In this document: positions 25,342 to 33,261 of the stretch, in pieces
How the letters are laid out: the number at the start of each line of letters is the position of its first letter
Numbering within the stretch: the first letter of the stretch is position 1
NCBI GenBank assembly: GCA_016214125.1
Contig: JACRPC010000010.1
Coordinates: forward strand, 34,175 to 98,174
Direction of reading: 5' to 3'
Length of the DNA: 64,000 nt
Source: Rhodospirillales bacterium
GTDB lineage: Bacteria; Pseudomonadota; Alphaproteobacteria; Rhodospirillales; WMHbin7
Program-made: the position numbers and the translations under genes
The notes under the pieces: model-generated
What the model saw: only the letters and a program-made list of their open reading frames with translations
Told to the model about the DNA's origin: nothing
Database searches by the model: none

Positions 25342-26897
25342 GGCGCGCGCTCGATGTCGGTCAGCACCGCATCGTCCTCCATCTCCACTTCCGCCACCAG
25401 CTCGGCGTGGATGCCGATCAGGTGCTTGGGGCCGAAATTGCCGGCCGCCGCCTCGTTCATTTCGGCAAAGAAGCGCCGGGCCCACAGATTGGGGTTGCCC
25501 CGCTTGCCCCGCCTTGTCGGCACGATGATGGCACGGCCCTCGGCAGGCGCGAAAGCGCCGATCAGCCGATCAAGCTGCGCCGGCCCGACCAGGGGCATGT
25601 CGCCCAGCATCACCAACGTGCCGTCGCACTCGGCGGGCAGCGCCGCCAGCCCGGCTTTGAGCGAGCTGGCGATGCCCTGGGCGTAATGGGGGTTGTCGAT
25701 CAGCCGAACCTCGAGACCGGCCAACGCCCTCTTGATCGCCTCGGCCTGGTAGCCCACCACCACCACCACCGGCCGGGCCCGCGAGGCCAGGGCGGCCTCG
25801 ACCACCCGGCGCACCGGACTGGCCAGCGAATCGACATGGCTGGGCTGGCCGGCGGCCAGCACCAGGGCGGCGATCGTGGGTGCGTGCGGCGCCTGGGGCA
25901 CTTCGTCGCGCGGCGTCGGCCGGCTGGCGATCTCCTTCAAGAGCCCACCGGCGCCCATGCCCATGATGTCGGCGCGCCCCACATCGAGGCCGGCGAACAG
26001 GCGCGCCAGCACCCAATCGAAGCCATTGGGCCGGGGCGAACGGGCGCAACCCGGCATGTCGATCACCGGCCGATCGCCCAGCCTTGCCAAAAGAAGAAGA
26101 TTGCCGGGATCGACCGGCATGCCGAAATGGACGAGTTCGCCGCCTGCGCGAACGATGGCGGTCGGCACCACATCGCGTCGGTCGACGGTGGCCGAGGCGC
26201 CGGAAATGAGGAACAGCTCCGCGCCCGACGCCTTGGCCTCGGCCAGCGCGGCGGCGATCACCGTCTCGTCGTGGGCGCAGATTCGCTCGAACACCATTTT
26301 CCCGCCCAGGGCGGCGAGTCGGGCGCGGGTGACGCGCGCCGTGTTGTCCAGAATCGCCGGCTTCAAGCCCGGCAAGGTGGTGAGGATCAGGGCGGCCGCC
26401 AGGGGGCGGAAGGGAAGCACCGCCAGACGGCTTTCCCCCACCGCCGCCAAGCCTTGGTCGAGCGCCGGTCTGGGCACCGCGAAGGGAATGATCTTCACCG
26501 TCGCCACGATCTGGCCGGCCGCCACGGATTCGTTGGCGGCCACGGTCGCCACCGTCACCGCCTCGTCGATCCGGTTCAGCCGGTCGATGGCGGCGGGATC
26601 GATGCGGGCCAGCCCGGCCTGGGCGGCCACCAGATTGCAGCGTCCGGTGAAAGGCGTCTGCACCGCCAGCCCCGGCCCGGCCAGCCGCTCGGCCACCATC
26701 TTTGCCGCCTCGTTCTCGCCGACGTCGTGTTCTTCCAGTTTGGCGCCGATCACCCGGTCGATGCCGGCTTGGGCCAACTGATCGAGATCGGCCCGGGTGA
26801 GCACCCGACCCTTCGGCCATTTGCGCCCGCCGATATGAACCGAGTGGGCAAGCAGCACGCCCAAGGCCTCGGCCAGCGGGAAGACGGCAAAGATCAT
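25338..26897 (-). CDS. Molybdopterin-binding / NTP-transferase fusion (MoeA/MogA-like + MocA-like)
   Basis: The 519-residue protein joins an N-terminal molybdopterin-binding region (about 1-325, with GASATVDRRDVVP and a C-terminal GMGAGGLLKE) to a nucleotidyltransferase domain (about 340-515) with GDMPLVGPAQLDRL. Such fusions are thought to attach CMP or otherwise mature Moco for xanthine-dehydrogenase-type enzymes. The usual LAAGxSxRMG...K nucleotide loop is replaced by LAAGQPSHVDSLASPV, lacking the Arg and Lys, so transferase activity is doubtful. It overlaps xdhC upstream and the cysteine desulfurase downstream by ATGA. Confidence 0.85.
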   Translation of the reverse strand: MIFAVFPLAEALGVLLAHSVHIGGRKWPKGRVLTRADLDQLAQAGIDRVIGAKLEEHDVGENEAAKMVAERLAGPGLAVQTPFTGRCNLVAAQAGLARIDPAAIDRLNRIDEAVTVATVAANESVAAGQIVATVKIIPFAVPRPALDQGLAAVGESRLAVLPFRPLAAALILTTLPGLKPAILDNTARVTRARLAALGGKMVFERICAHDETVIAAALAEAKASGAELFLISGASATVDRRDVVPTAIVRAGGELVHFGMPVDPGNLLLLARLGDRPVIDMPGCARSPRPNGFDWVLARLFAGLDVGRADIMGMGAGGLLKEIASRPTPRDEVPQAPHAPTIAALVLAAGQPSHVDSLASPVRRVVEAALASRARPVVVVVGYQAEAIKRALAGLEVRLIDNPHYAQGIASSLKAGLAALPAECDGTLVMLGDMPLVGPAQLDRLIGAFAPAEGRAIIVPTRRGKRGNPNLWARRFFAEMNEAAAGNFGPKHLIGIHAELVAEVEMEDDAVLTDIERAP

Positions 26898-27880
26898 GAG
26901 CCCTTGCGCTTGACCTGGATGATCTCGGCCAGGATGGAGATGGCGATCTCGGCCGGAAACTGGGCGCCGAGATCAAGCCCGATCGGTCCGTGGATGCGGC
27001 CTCCATCGCCGCCCAAGCGTTCCAGGCGCTTGGCGTGGCTGCGCCGGCTGCCGAGCGCGCCGATATAGAAGACGTCGCTCTCGAGCGCCGCCGTCAGGGC
27101 CGGATCGTCGATCTTGGGATCGTGGGTCAGCGCCACCAGTGCGGTGCCGGTATCGAGCCCCAGCCGGGCCAGCGCCTCATCGGGCCATTCGACGACCAAC
27201 TCGACCTCGGGGAAGCGCTCGGGGGTGGCAAAGCCGCGCCTGGGATCGATCACCGTCACCCGATAGCCGGCCATCGCCGCCATCGGCGCCAGGAACTGGG
27301 CGATATGGACGGCGCCGATGATGACCAGACGCTGGCTGGGGACCAGGGGCAGCACGAAAAGCGCGCCACTTTCGTCAAGCCCGGTGGCGTCGGCCTTCAG
27401 GGCCTGGCGGGCGGCGTCGATCTCCGGTTCGGCCAAGGGCGGACCGCCCGCTTGCGGATCGACGATCGCCTCGGCGCCGTCGGCCAGCCTTTGCGCCAGC
27501 GCCACCGGCCGCCGCGATTGGCGGGCCTGGGCAAGCGCCGGCGCCAGCCTTGTCGGCACCGCCACCAGCTCGACCGCGCCGCCGCAGGCCAGACCGACGC
27601 CCCAGGCCTCTTCGTCGCTGACGCCGAAAGACAGCTTGCGCGGCTTGCCTTGGGCGAGAACGTCCTGGCATTCGCGGATCACCGCGCCTTCGATGCAACC
27701 GCCCGAAACCGAGCCGGCAAAGGCGCCGTCGGCCCGTACCGCCATGATGCTGCCGACCGGCCGGGGCGAGGAGCCCCAGGTTTTGGTGACCACGGCGAGC
27801 GCCACCGGCTGATCGGGGGCGCTCCAGACCGCCGCCTGGGCGAGCGGGTCTTCTTCCTTATTTTCGATGCCAAGTGCCAT
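26894..27880 (-). CDS. xdhC: XdhC-family molybdenum cofactor insertion/maturation protein
   Basis: The 328-residue protein has the XdhC N-terminal domain (VTKTWGSSPRPVGSIMAV; GSVSGGCIEGAVI) and a C-terminal Rossmann-like XdhC_C domain (VIIGAVHIAQFLAPMA, then TALVALTHDPKIDDPAL and YIGALGSRRSHAKRLERL). XdhC binds Moco, promotes its sulfuration and inserts it into xanthine dehydrogenase-type enzymes. No xdhAB or coxMSL genes are in the window. The ATG at 27880 lies inside the preceding ydbL gene (23-bp overlap). It links an envelope module (ydbH-ynbE-ydbL) with Moco/sulfur genes in one run. Confidence 0.92.
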   Translation of the reverse strand: MALGIENKEEDPLAQAAVWSAPDQPVALAVVTKTWGSSPRPVGSIMAVRADGAFAGSVSGGCIEGAVIRECQDVLAQGKPRKLSFGVSDEEAWGVGLACGGAVELVAVPTRLAPALAQARQSRRPVALAQRLADGAEAIVDPQAGGPPLAEPEIDAARQALKADATGLDESGALFVLPLVPSQRLVIIGAVHIAQFLAPMAAMAGYRVTVIDPRRGFATPERFPEVELVVEWPDEALARLGLDTGTALVALTHDPKIDDPALTAALESDVFYIGALGSRRSHAKRLERLGGDGGRIHGPIGLDLGAQFPAEIAISILAEIIQVKRKGS

Positions 27881-28175
27881 GCGAATCCATGATCCAGGTT
27901 CCAGGGGGGGATTGATCGATCAGCCGAGCGCCGGTGAGCGCGCCCACCGCTTCGGGCTGGGCGTTGTTGCGCTTGGCGATCTCGCCATAAGCCTCGCGCC
28001 GCTTGGCGTTGATCTCGTCGGCCAGGCGTTGGGCTTCGGAGCTGGGTTTGGGCAGGCCGACATAGCCGTCCGGGCGTTCGCCCAACTGGCCGGCGCGCTT
28101 GGCGTCTTCCAAGGGGCCGGCCTGGGCGGGCAGCGAACACAGAAAGGCGAGGAGGACAAGGACCAGGGCTTTCAT
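27858..28175 (-). CDS. ydbL: YdbL family (DUF1318) periplasmic protein
   Basis: The 105-residue protein has a signal peptide (MKALVLVLLAFLCSLPAQA) and the DUF1318 region with LADEINAKRREAYGEIAKRNN. In Escherichia coli YdbL modulates the YdbH-YnbE intermembrane complex involved in phospholipid transport between inner and outer membranes. The gene overlaps ynbE by ATGA and xdhC by 23 bp, so the whole set is probably translated from a single message. Confidence 0.9.
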   Translation of the reverse strand: MKALVLVLLAFLCSLPAQAGPLEDAKRAGQLGERPDGYVGLPKPSSEAQRLADEINAKRREAYGEIAKRNNAQPEAVGALTGARLIDQSPPGTWIMDSHGTWHRK

Positions 28176-28363
28176 TCGAAAATCTCCCGCTTGTCCTTGA
28201 TCAGGGCCTCGACGTCCTTCTCGACCCGCACCCGCACGTCCTGCTCGATCTTGACGTTCAGGTTGATGACGATCGGCTTGTCGGGCGCCTCGATCTTGAT
28301 GCGCGGCTCGCAGGCGGCAAGGAAAACCAACGCGCCCAGAAGACCCAGGCTAGCGCGAAAAAT
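28172..28363 (-). CDS. ynbE: YnbE family lipoprotein, probable ATT start
   Basis: The 63-residue product matches YnbE, with a short signal segment, lipobox LAAC (Cys18), then PRIKIEAPDKPIVINLNVKIEQ and a charged helix. YnbE is an outer-membrane lipoprotein partner of YdbH. No ATG, GTG or TTG occurs in frame between an ATG 38 codons upstream, inside the ydbH shadow, and the signal segment. An ATT at 28363 gives the family's normal length and lies 7 nt after AAGGAG (28376-28371). The gene overlaps ydbH by 14 bp and ydbL by ATGA. The protein call is firm; the ATT start is inference. Confidence 0.85.
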   Translation of the reverse strand: MFRASLGLLGALVFLAACEPRIKIEAPDKPIVINLNVKIEQDVRVRVEKDVEALIKDKREIFE

Positions 28364-30083
28364 TCCGCATCTCCTTTTCGATCCGCTCGGGGATGGTCCA
28401 GCCGGCGATGGCGCGCTCGACCACGCGGTCGAGCGGACCGCGAAGCGTGAGGTTGAAGGCGAAGGGATATCCGTCATGGAGTGAGGGGTTCCTTCCCCGA
28501 ATGTGGAAGCCCAGCGTGGTCTCGCGCCCGGTGCGCCCGTCGAGCGCGAGGTCGAGGGCCTCGTAGTGGAAATCGGCAAGCGCGGCCAGCATCAGGCTAA
28601 CGCCTTCGCCGCCGCCTTGCAACGCGGCCGGAACCGGGTCCGGCCGGTAGCGCACAAGTCCGGGATGAACGGCCCTAAGCCGCCCGCCCGCCAATTCGGC
28701 TCCTTGGCCGGCAAGACGGATCGGCACTTGGCCGTCGAGCGTGCCATCGGCCTCGAGGCCGCGCACGCCCAACAGCTCGACCAAATGGCCGAGATCGAGG
28801 CCCTTGGCCTCGATCAGCACCTCGCCCTCGCCCTCGGCGGAAAGGATGGTCGGCCGCAGTTCGAGACGACCGCCGGCCAGCCGCATCCGACCTTGCTCGA
28901 GGCTTACGCCCCGCTCACCCAGAAGGGAGAAGACGAGTTCGAGATCGGCCAGGGGCACGCCCGGCACCGCGCCGGCCATCGCCAGAACTTGCCCCGGCGG
29001 GGTCTCCAAGGGCCAGAGGCGGGTGAGGGTGACGACGCCGTTCAGACGATGAAGATCGATGCCGTTCACCGTGGCCGACAGGTCGTCGAAGCGCACCGTA
29101 ACATGAGGATCAAAGCCATCCTTCGACCAACGCGCCCGCCCGATCAAGCCAAGCGCGCCCTTCGCCCGCTCGACCATGCCGGCCAAGGCGGGAAGAAGCG
29201 CGTCGGGCTGCAACCCGTCGGGCGCGAAGACCAGGCGGTCGAAGGTGAGTTTGGCATCGCCGGTTCCATCAGCGCGATGGCGGGCGGCGAAGGTCATCAC
29301 GAATTCGCGCTCGCGGTCCGCTAGTTCGCCCTGGAAGCGCAGGCCCGACCGTCCGGCCTCAAGATCGCCAGCCAGGACCAGCGGCCGGAAAGCCGGGTGG
29401 GCGCGCAAATCGCGAAGAGCCAAGTCCAAATGGGTGCGGCCCTTTTGGTCTTGCCAGGCGGCGTCGAGGGCGATTTCCATTTCCCCCGCCTTCATCGCCG
29501 CATGCGCGTTGCCCTGGCCGCCGCTTCGGGTGAGGGAAATTCCGGCCAGGGCGATGTCGTGCTCCTCGATCGCCAGCGCCGGGGCGGACAGGACGACGGC
29601 GCCGCCGGCAAGGGTAATCGTCGCCCGGCCCGCCAGCGGCCCGGACAGCACGGCCTCAATCGTGTGGCCGCGCCCGGAAAGGGCGATGCGCAGGATGCCC
29701 CATTCGGTGCCCAGGCTGATCCGCACGTCGTCGAGATCGAATGCGGGCAAAGCCCCCGCCCCGCCGCCGCCCGCCGCGCCGAACAGCCAGCGATCGAGCG
29801 GACCGAACAAAGGCCCATCGCCCAACTGACCCTTGAGATGCAGGCCGGCGATCGCCACCCGTTTCAGGGTAAGGCCGTCCCATTCCACCGCCAGCCGCCT
29901 CGCGGTCAGCGTATCGTCGAGCGCCAGATCGGCCAAAGCAATTTCGCCCCAACCGATCCGCTCGATCCGCCCCTCGAGGCGATCCAGCCCCAACCCAATC
30001 CGCCACGCCAAGACGCCGCCCGCCGCCAGCCCGGCCAGAACCAGGAGGAGAATCAACGGGATTGCGAGGCGCCGGGCGATCAT
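28350..30083 (-). CDS. ydbH: YdbH family AsmA-like intermembrane transport protein
   Basis: The 577-residue protein has one N-terminal membrane anchor (about 7-28) and a long beta-rich periplasmic body typical of AsmA-like bridge proteins. The C-terminal region (about 400-570) carries the DUF-type YdbH segment with LDGQVPIRLAGQGAEL and a terminal LRGPLDRVVERAIAGW helix. E. coli YdbH, redundant with TamB and YhdP in phospholipid traffic, has about 880 residues, so this one is shorter. It heads the run ydbH-ynbE-ydbL-xdhC and is divergent from a Panacea-domain gene. Confidence 0.87.
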   Translation of the reverse strand: MIARRLAIPLILLLVLAGLAAGGVLAWRIGLGLDRLEGRIERIGWGEIALADLALDDTLTARRLAVEWDGLTLKRVAIAGLHLKGQLGDGPLFGPLDRWLFGAAGGGGAGALPAFDLDDVRISLGTEWGILRIALSGRGHTIEAVLSGPLAGRATITLAGGAVVLSAPALAIEEHDIALAGISLTRSGGQGNAHAAMKAGEMEIALDAAWQDQKGRTHLDLALRDLRAHPAFRPLVLAGDLEAGRSGLRFQGELADREREFVMTFAARHRADGTGDAKLTFDRLVFAPDGLQPDALLPALAGMVERAKGALGLIGRARWSKDGFDPHVTVRFDDLSATVNGIDLHRLNGVVTLTRLWPLETPPGQVLAMAGAVPGVPLADLELVFSLLGERGVSLEQGRMRLAGGRLELRPTILSAEGEGEVLIEAKGLDLGHLVELLGVRGLEADGTLDGQVPIRLAGQGAELAGGRLRAVHPGLVRYRPDPVPAALQGGGEGVSLMLAALADFHYEALDLALDGRTGRETTLGFHIRGRNPSLHDGYPFAFNLTLRGPLDRVVERAIAGWTIPERIEKEMRNFSR

Positions 30084-30161
30084 GGACAGCGATTCACCAA
30101 TGCTTTACCCTTGGCGTTCTACGCTGGGACCTGGGCAATTTCAGGGCAAGGCGAGGGTGTC

Positions 30162-30734
30162 ATGATGGCAACGGGCGTCGAATCGAGCTTCGACGCGGCT
30201 GGTTGGTTGACCGACCGGGCGCTCAATGACGGCGAATACCTCCAGCCGCAGAAGCTGCACCGCCTGCTCTATCTGGCGCAGGCCTATTTCGCAGTGGCGC
30301 ATCGCGGCCGGCCGCTGATGCCTTCGGTCTTCATCGCCACCGAGGCCGGCCCGATCACCCCCGACGTCTTCCGGGTCTACGCGCAAAGCCGGCCCTATGT
30401 GGAAACCAAGCCGCTTCGCCCCGACGCCGAATTGGTGCTCGACAGCATCTGGCGCCGCTTCGGCCAGCATTCGGTCGACTACCTGACGCGCCAGATCAAG
30501 CAGCATACCCCCTATCTCAAGGCCTACGAGAAGGGCGAGGGCAGCATCATCGCGCTCAACGACATGGTTGCCTTCTATGGCGCCGAGGCGCACGCCAACC
30601 AGGCGCCGGGCGGCGCGCCGCCGCTGGCGGGCGTGTTGCGCCCGCGCGTCATGCGCTCGCACACCGGCCGGCCGGTCAATGTCCAGAAATGGATGCCGCC
30701 CGAGCCCAAGAACGCCCAGGCCGCCAAGGGCTGA
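30162..30734 (+). CDS. Panacea (DUF4065/SocA-like) domain protein
   Basis: The 190-residue protein carries the Panacea domain (about residues 10-110): GWLTDRALNDGEYLQPQKL then HRLLYLAQAYF and EAGPITPDVFRVYAQ. SocA, the Caulobacter example, is a proteolytic adaptor antitoxin for SocB; Panacea domains also accompany many other toxins. No toxin-like gene lies next to it here. I start at the first of two adjacent ATGs, with GCGAGGG 6 nt upstream; the open frame further upstream is a shadow of ydbH. Its TGA stop directly abuts the convergent rnd stop (TGA|TCA at 30732-30737). Confidence 0.82.
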   Translation: MMATGVESSFDAAGWLTDRALNDGEYLQPQKLHRLLYLAQAYFAVAHRGRPLMPSVFIATEAGPITPDVFRVYAQSRPYVETKPLRPDAELVLDSIWRRFGQHSVDYLTRQIKQHTPYLKAYEKGEGSIIALNDMVAFYGAEAHANQAPGGAPPLAGVLRPRVMRSHTGRPVNVQKWMPPEPKNAQAAKG

Positions 30735-31910
30735 TCAGCCCGTTTCCTCGTCCTCGCCGATCGGCAACAGGCGCACGCTTTTGCCGTCGGGGGCAAAGGC
30801 AAGCGCCAGTTTGCCGTGCTTGAGCCTGAGCGCGTCGGCACCAAAGATCTCGCGCCGCCAGCCATGCAGCGCCGGCACGTCGGCCCCGTCATCGTCGGCG
30901 ATGGCGTCGAGATCGTCGGTGGTGGCGATCAGGCGCTGGGCGACGTCGTGGGATTCGGAACGGGTTTTCAGCAGCACCTTCAGAAGTTCGACCAGGGGGC
31001 CGGCGCCCCGACGCGGCTCGGGCCGCTCGATCGGGCGCGGGCAATCGGCTTCGGGGATCGCCTTGGCGCGGGCCACGGCGGCCAGAAGCGCCTGGCCCCA
31101 GCGGCCCTCGGCCTGGCTTTTCGACAGGCCGCGCGTGTGCGCCAGTTCCTCGGCCGAAGCGGGACCGTGGGCGGCGATCTCCAAAAGCGATTCGTCGCGG
31201 ATCACCCGGTTGCGCGGCAGGTCGCGCTCGCGCGCTTCGCGCTCGCGCCAGGCGGCGACTTCGCGCAAGATGGCCAGGAAGCGCGGCGCCGAGGAACGCG
31301 GCTTTAAGCGTCGCCAATAATCCTCGGGCGCGATCTGGTAGGTGGCGGGATCGGTGAGGATGGCCATTTCCTCGTCGAGCCAGGACAGGCGCCCGGTGCG
31401 CTCAAGCCGGGCCTCGAGCTTTTCGAAGGCGACCCGCAGATGGGTGACGTCGGAGAGCGCGTAGGCCAGTTGGCGATCGCTTAACGGGCGCCGGGCCCAA
31501 TCGGTGAAACGCAGCGACTTGTCGATGCGGGCGCGGGCCAGCTTGGCGGCCAGGGTCTCGTAACCCACCTGCTCGCCGAAGCCGCAGACCATCGCCGCCA
31601 CCTGGGTGTCGAACAAGGGTTTCGGCACGGCGCCGAACTTGTAGAGAAAGATTTCCACGTCCTGGCGGGCGGCGTGGAAGACTTTCAGCACCTTGGTGTT
31701 GGCCATCAATTCGGCCAGGGGAGCCAGATCGATGCCATCGGCCATCGGATCGATGGCGGCGGCCTCGTCGGGACCGGCGAGCTGCACCAGGCAGAGGATC
31801 GGCCAGAAGGTCTTTTCCCGCATGAATTCGGTGTCGACGGTGACGTAGCGGGCGCCGGAAAGCCGTCGGCAGAAGGCGGCGAGCGTATCGGTATCGGCGA
31901 TCAGGGTCAT
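30735..31910 (-). CDS. rnd: Ribonuclease D
   Basis: RNase D is a 3'-5' exoribonuclease trimming tRNA precursors. The DEDD nuclease motifs are visible: VTVDTEFMRE (Exo I), FHAARQDVEIFLYKF (Exo II) and YALSDVTHLRVAFEKL (Exo III), followed by an HRDC domain (about 205-285). The start at 31910 (MTLIADTDTLAAFC) fits the family N-terminus; a GTG at 31934, right after the corA stop, would add eight residues. No good ribosome-binding site precedes either, which suggests coupling to corA upstream. Confidence 0.94.
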   Translation of the reverse strand: MTLIADTDTLAAFCRRLSGARYVTVDTEFMREKTFWPILCLVQLAGPDEAAAIDPMADGIDLAPLAELMANTKVLKVFHAARQDVEIFLYKFGAVPKPLFDTQVAAMVCGFGEQVGYETLAAKLARARIDKSLRFTDWARRPLSDRQLAYALSDVTHLRVAFEKLEARLERTGRLSWLDEEMAILTDPATYQIAPEDYWRRLKPRSSAPRFLAILREVAAWREREARERDLPRNRVIRDESLLEIAAHGPASAEELAHTRGLSKSQAEGRWGQALLAAVARAKAIPEADCPRPIERPEPRRGAGPLVELLKVLLKTRSESHDVAQRLIATTDDLDAIADDDGADVPALHGWRREIFGADALRLKHGKLALAFAPDGKSVRLLPIGEDEETG

Positions 31911-31935
31911 CGGCTTTGGGGCATCGAGCGGCACG

Positions 31936-32913
31936 TCACAACCAGCCGCGCCGCTTGAAATAGAGATAGGGCAGCACGGCGGCCCCCACCATGAGCCCCA
32001 AGGCCCAGGGATAGCCCAGCATCCATTCCAGCTCGGGCATGTGCTTGAAGTTCATGCCGTAGATGCTGGCGATCAAGGTGGGCGGCATCAGCGCCACCGC
32101 CGCCACCGAGAAGATCTTGATGATGTTGTTCTGCTCGATGTTGATCATGCCCAAAGTGGCGTCGAGGATGAAGGTCACCTTGTTCGAGGTGAAGGCGGCG
32201 TGCTCGGAGAGCGACCCGATGTCGCGGTTGATGGTCTTCACCCGGTTCAGGGTCTCGACCTCGTTCCACTCCTCGGTCGCCTGATTGAGGAAGGCGAGAA
32301 GGCGGCTGATGCCCAACAAGCTGTCGCGGACCTTGCTGGCCAAGTCGCCGTTGCGGCCGACGCGCAGCAAGATGGCCTGCAGGTCGCGGTCGGGGTAGAG
32401 GCCGGCGCGCTTGCTCGACGGCTGGGCCTGGAAGATTTCGCGCGACAGCGTTTCCAGATCCATGCCGATGCGCTCCAAGACGTCGGCCAGTCGGTCGATG
32501 ATGGTCTCCAAAAGCCCCACCAACACCGCGTCGGCCGACGGGCACAGACCCTTGTAGCGCATGGCGCGCTGGGGAAAGGTGAGGAACGGTTGCGGCGTGG
32601 CGTGGCGCACGGTGATCAGGCAGGCCTTGGCGAGAATGAAGGTGACGGCGGTGCTTTCCGGATGCGGCCCGTCGGCGTAGGTGAGGATCGGCGCCGTCAG
32701 GTAATAGGTTCCCTCTTCCTTGTACAACCGGCTCGACGCCTCAATCTCCTGCATTTCCTCGCGGGTCGGCACATCGATCGCCAGCAGGCTTTCCACCGTC
32801 CCCTCCTCCTCACGGGTGGGGTCAAGGAGATCGATCCAGAGCGGTGGACGCGCTTCGGCCAGCGTATCGCCGCGCTCCAGTCGGTCGTTGGCGGAATGGT
32901 AGACGGTAATCAT
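31936..32913 (-). CDS. corA: CorA family magnesium/divalent cation transporter
   Basis: The 325-residue protein has a large cytoplasmic N-terminal domain (about 1-260) rich in charged helices and two C-terminal membrane helices. The signature YGMN follows the first helix (ASIYGMNF), and the short loop contains MPELEW. The positively charged tail KRRGW ends the protein. It should form a pentameric Mg2+ (or Co2+/Ni2+) channel. It is followed closely by rnd on the same strand. Upstream lies the 348-bp spacer with AT-rich regulatory features. Confidence 0.94.
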   Translation of the reverse strand: MITVYHSANDRLERGDTLAEARPPLWIDLLDPTREEEGTVESLLAIDVPTREEMQEIEASSRLYKEEGTYYLTAPILTYADGPHPESTAVTFILAKACLITVRHATPQPFLTFPQRAMRYKGLCPSADAVLVGLLETIIDRLADVLERIGMDLETLSREIFQAQPSSKRAGLYPDRDLQAILLRVGRNGDLASKVRDSLLGISRLLAFLNQATEEWNEVETLNRVKTINRDIGSLSEHAAFTSNKVTFILDATLGMINIEQNNIIKIFSVAAVALMPPTLIASIYGMNFKHMPELEWMLGYPWALGLMVGAAVLPYLYFKRRGWL

Positions 32914-33261
32914 GCAACCTCGCTGCCGGCAGGCGGGGCGATCTTAGTTCCCGACCGGGCGGATGTCATGGCTTTTCATGGCACAAGCTGGGGGCAAAAG
33001 GCCCCGGTGGAAGACCCGGAGGAGGGCCGAATCGGCGAAGGGTCAAGGACGGCGCGGAGCCGGCGAACGCCCTGCCACAGCTTTTTGTAATCGATGATAA
33101 TTGCCGGCAATTATTGGGATAAATCACAAAAAAATTGCGTGATTACCAATAACGTTCATCCTATAATTTATTCCGATCGTAGAAGGCCAGATTTCGAATT
33201 AACAAGAAATGGCGGCCTCGGGTTTGCGGCGGCATCCGGAAAATGCCGAGGAAAAAGTACG
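32914..33261. other. 348-bp intergenic region with AT-rich core
   Basis: No gene fits this spacer between divergent corA and the substrate-binding protein gene. The first half is GC-rich and featureless to me. From about 33085 to 33190 the composition changes to strongly AT-rich, holding an 18-bp palindrome, AATCAC/GTGATT dyad arms (33122-33127 and 33139-33144) and TATAAT at 33162-33167 as a likely -10 element, without a well-spaced -35. It probably carries the promoter and operators of the rightward genes. Confidence 0.6.
33097..33114. promoter_or_regulatory. Perfect 18-bp palindrome, candidate operator
   Basis: ATAATTGCCGGCAATTAT is its own reverse complement, lies 165 bp before the substrate-binding protein start codon and about 50 bp before a TATAAT element. 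A dimeric regulator binding site is the simplest reading. Confidence 0.5.

Noticed and set aside
24118..25485. Longer cysteine desulfurase from an upstream start
   Set aside because: The extra 48 residues are a shadow of the preceding gene; ATGA overlap and the family N-terminus support 25341.
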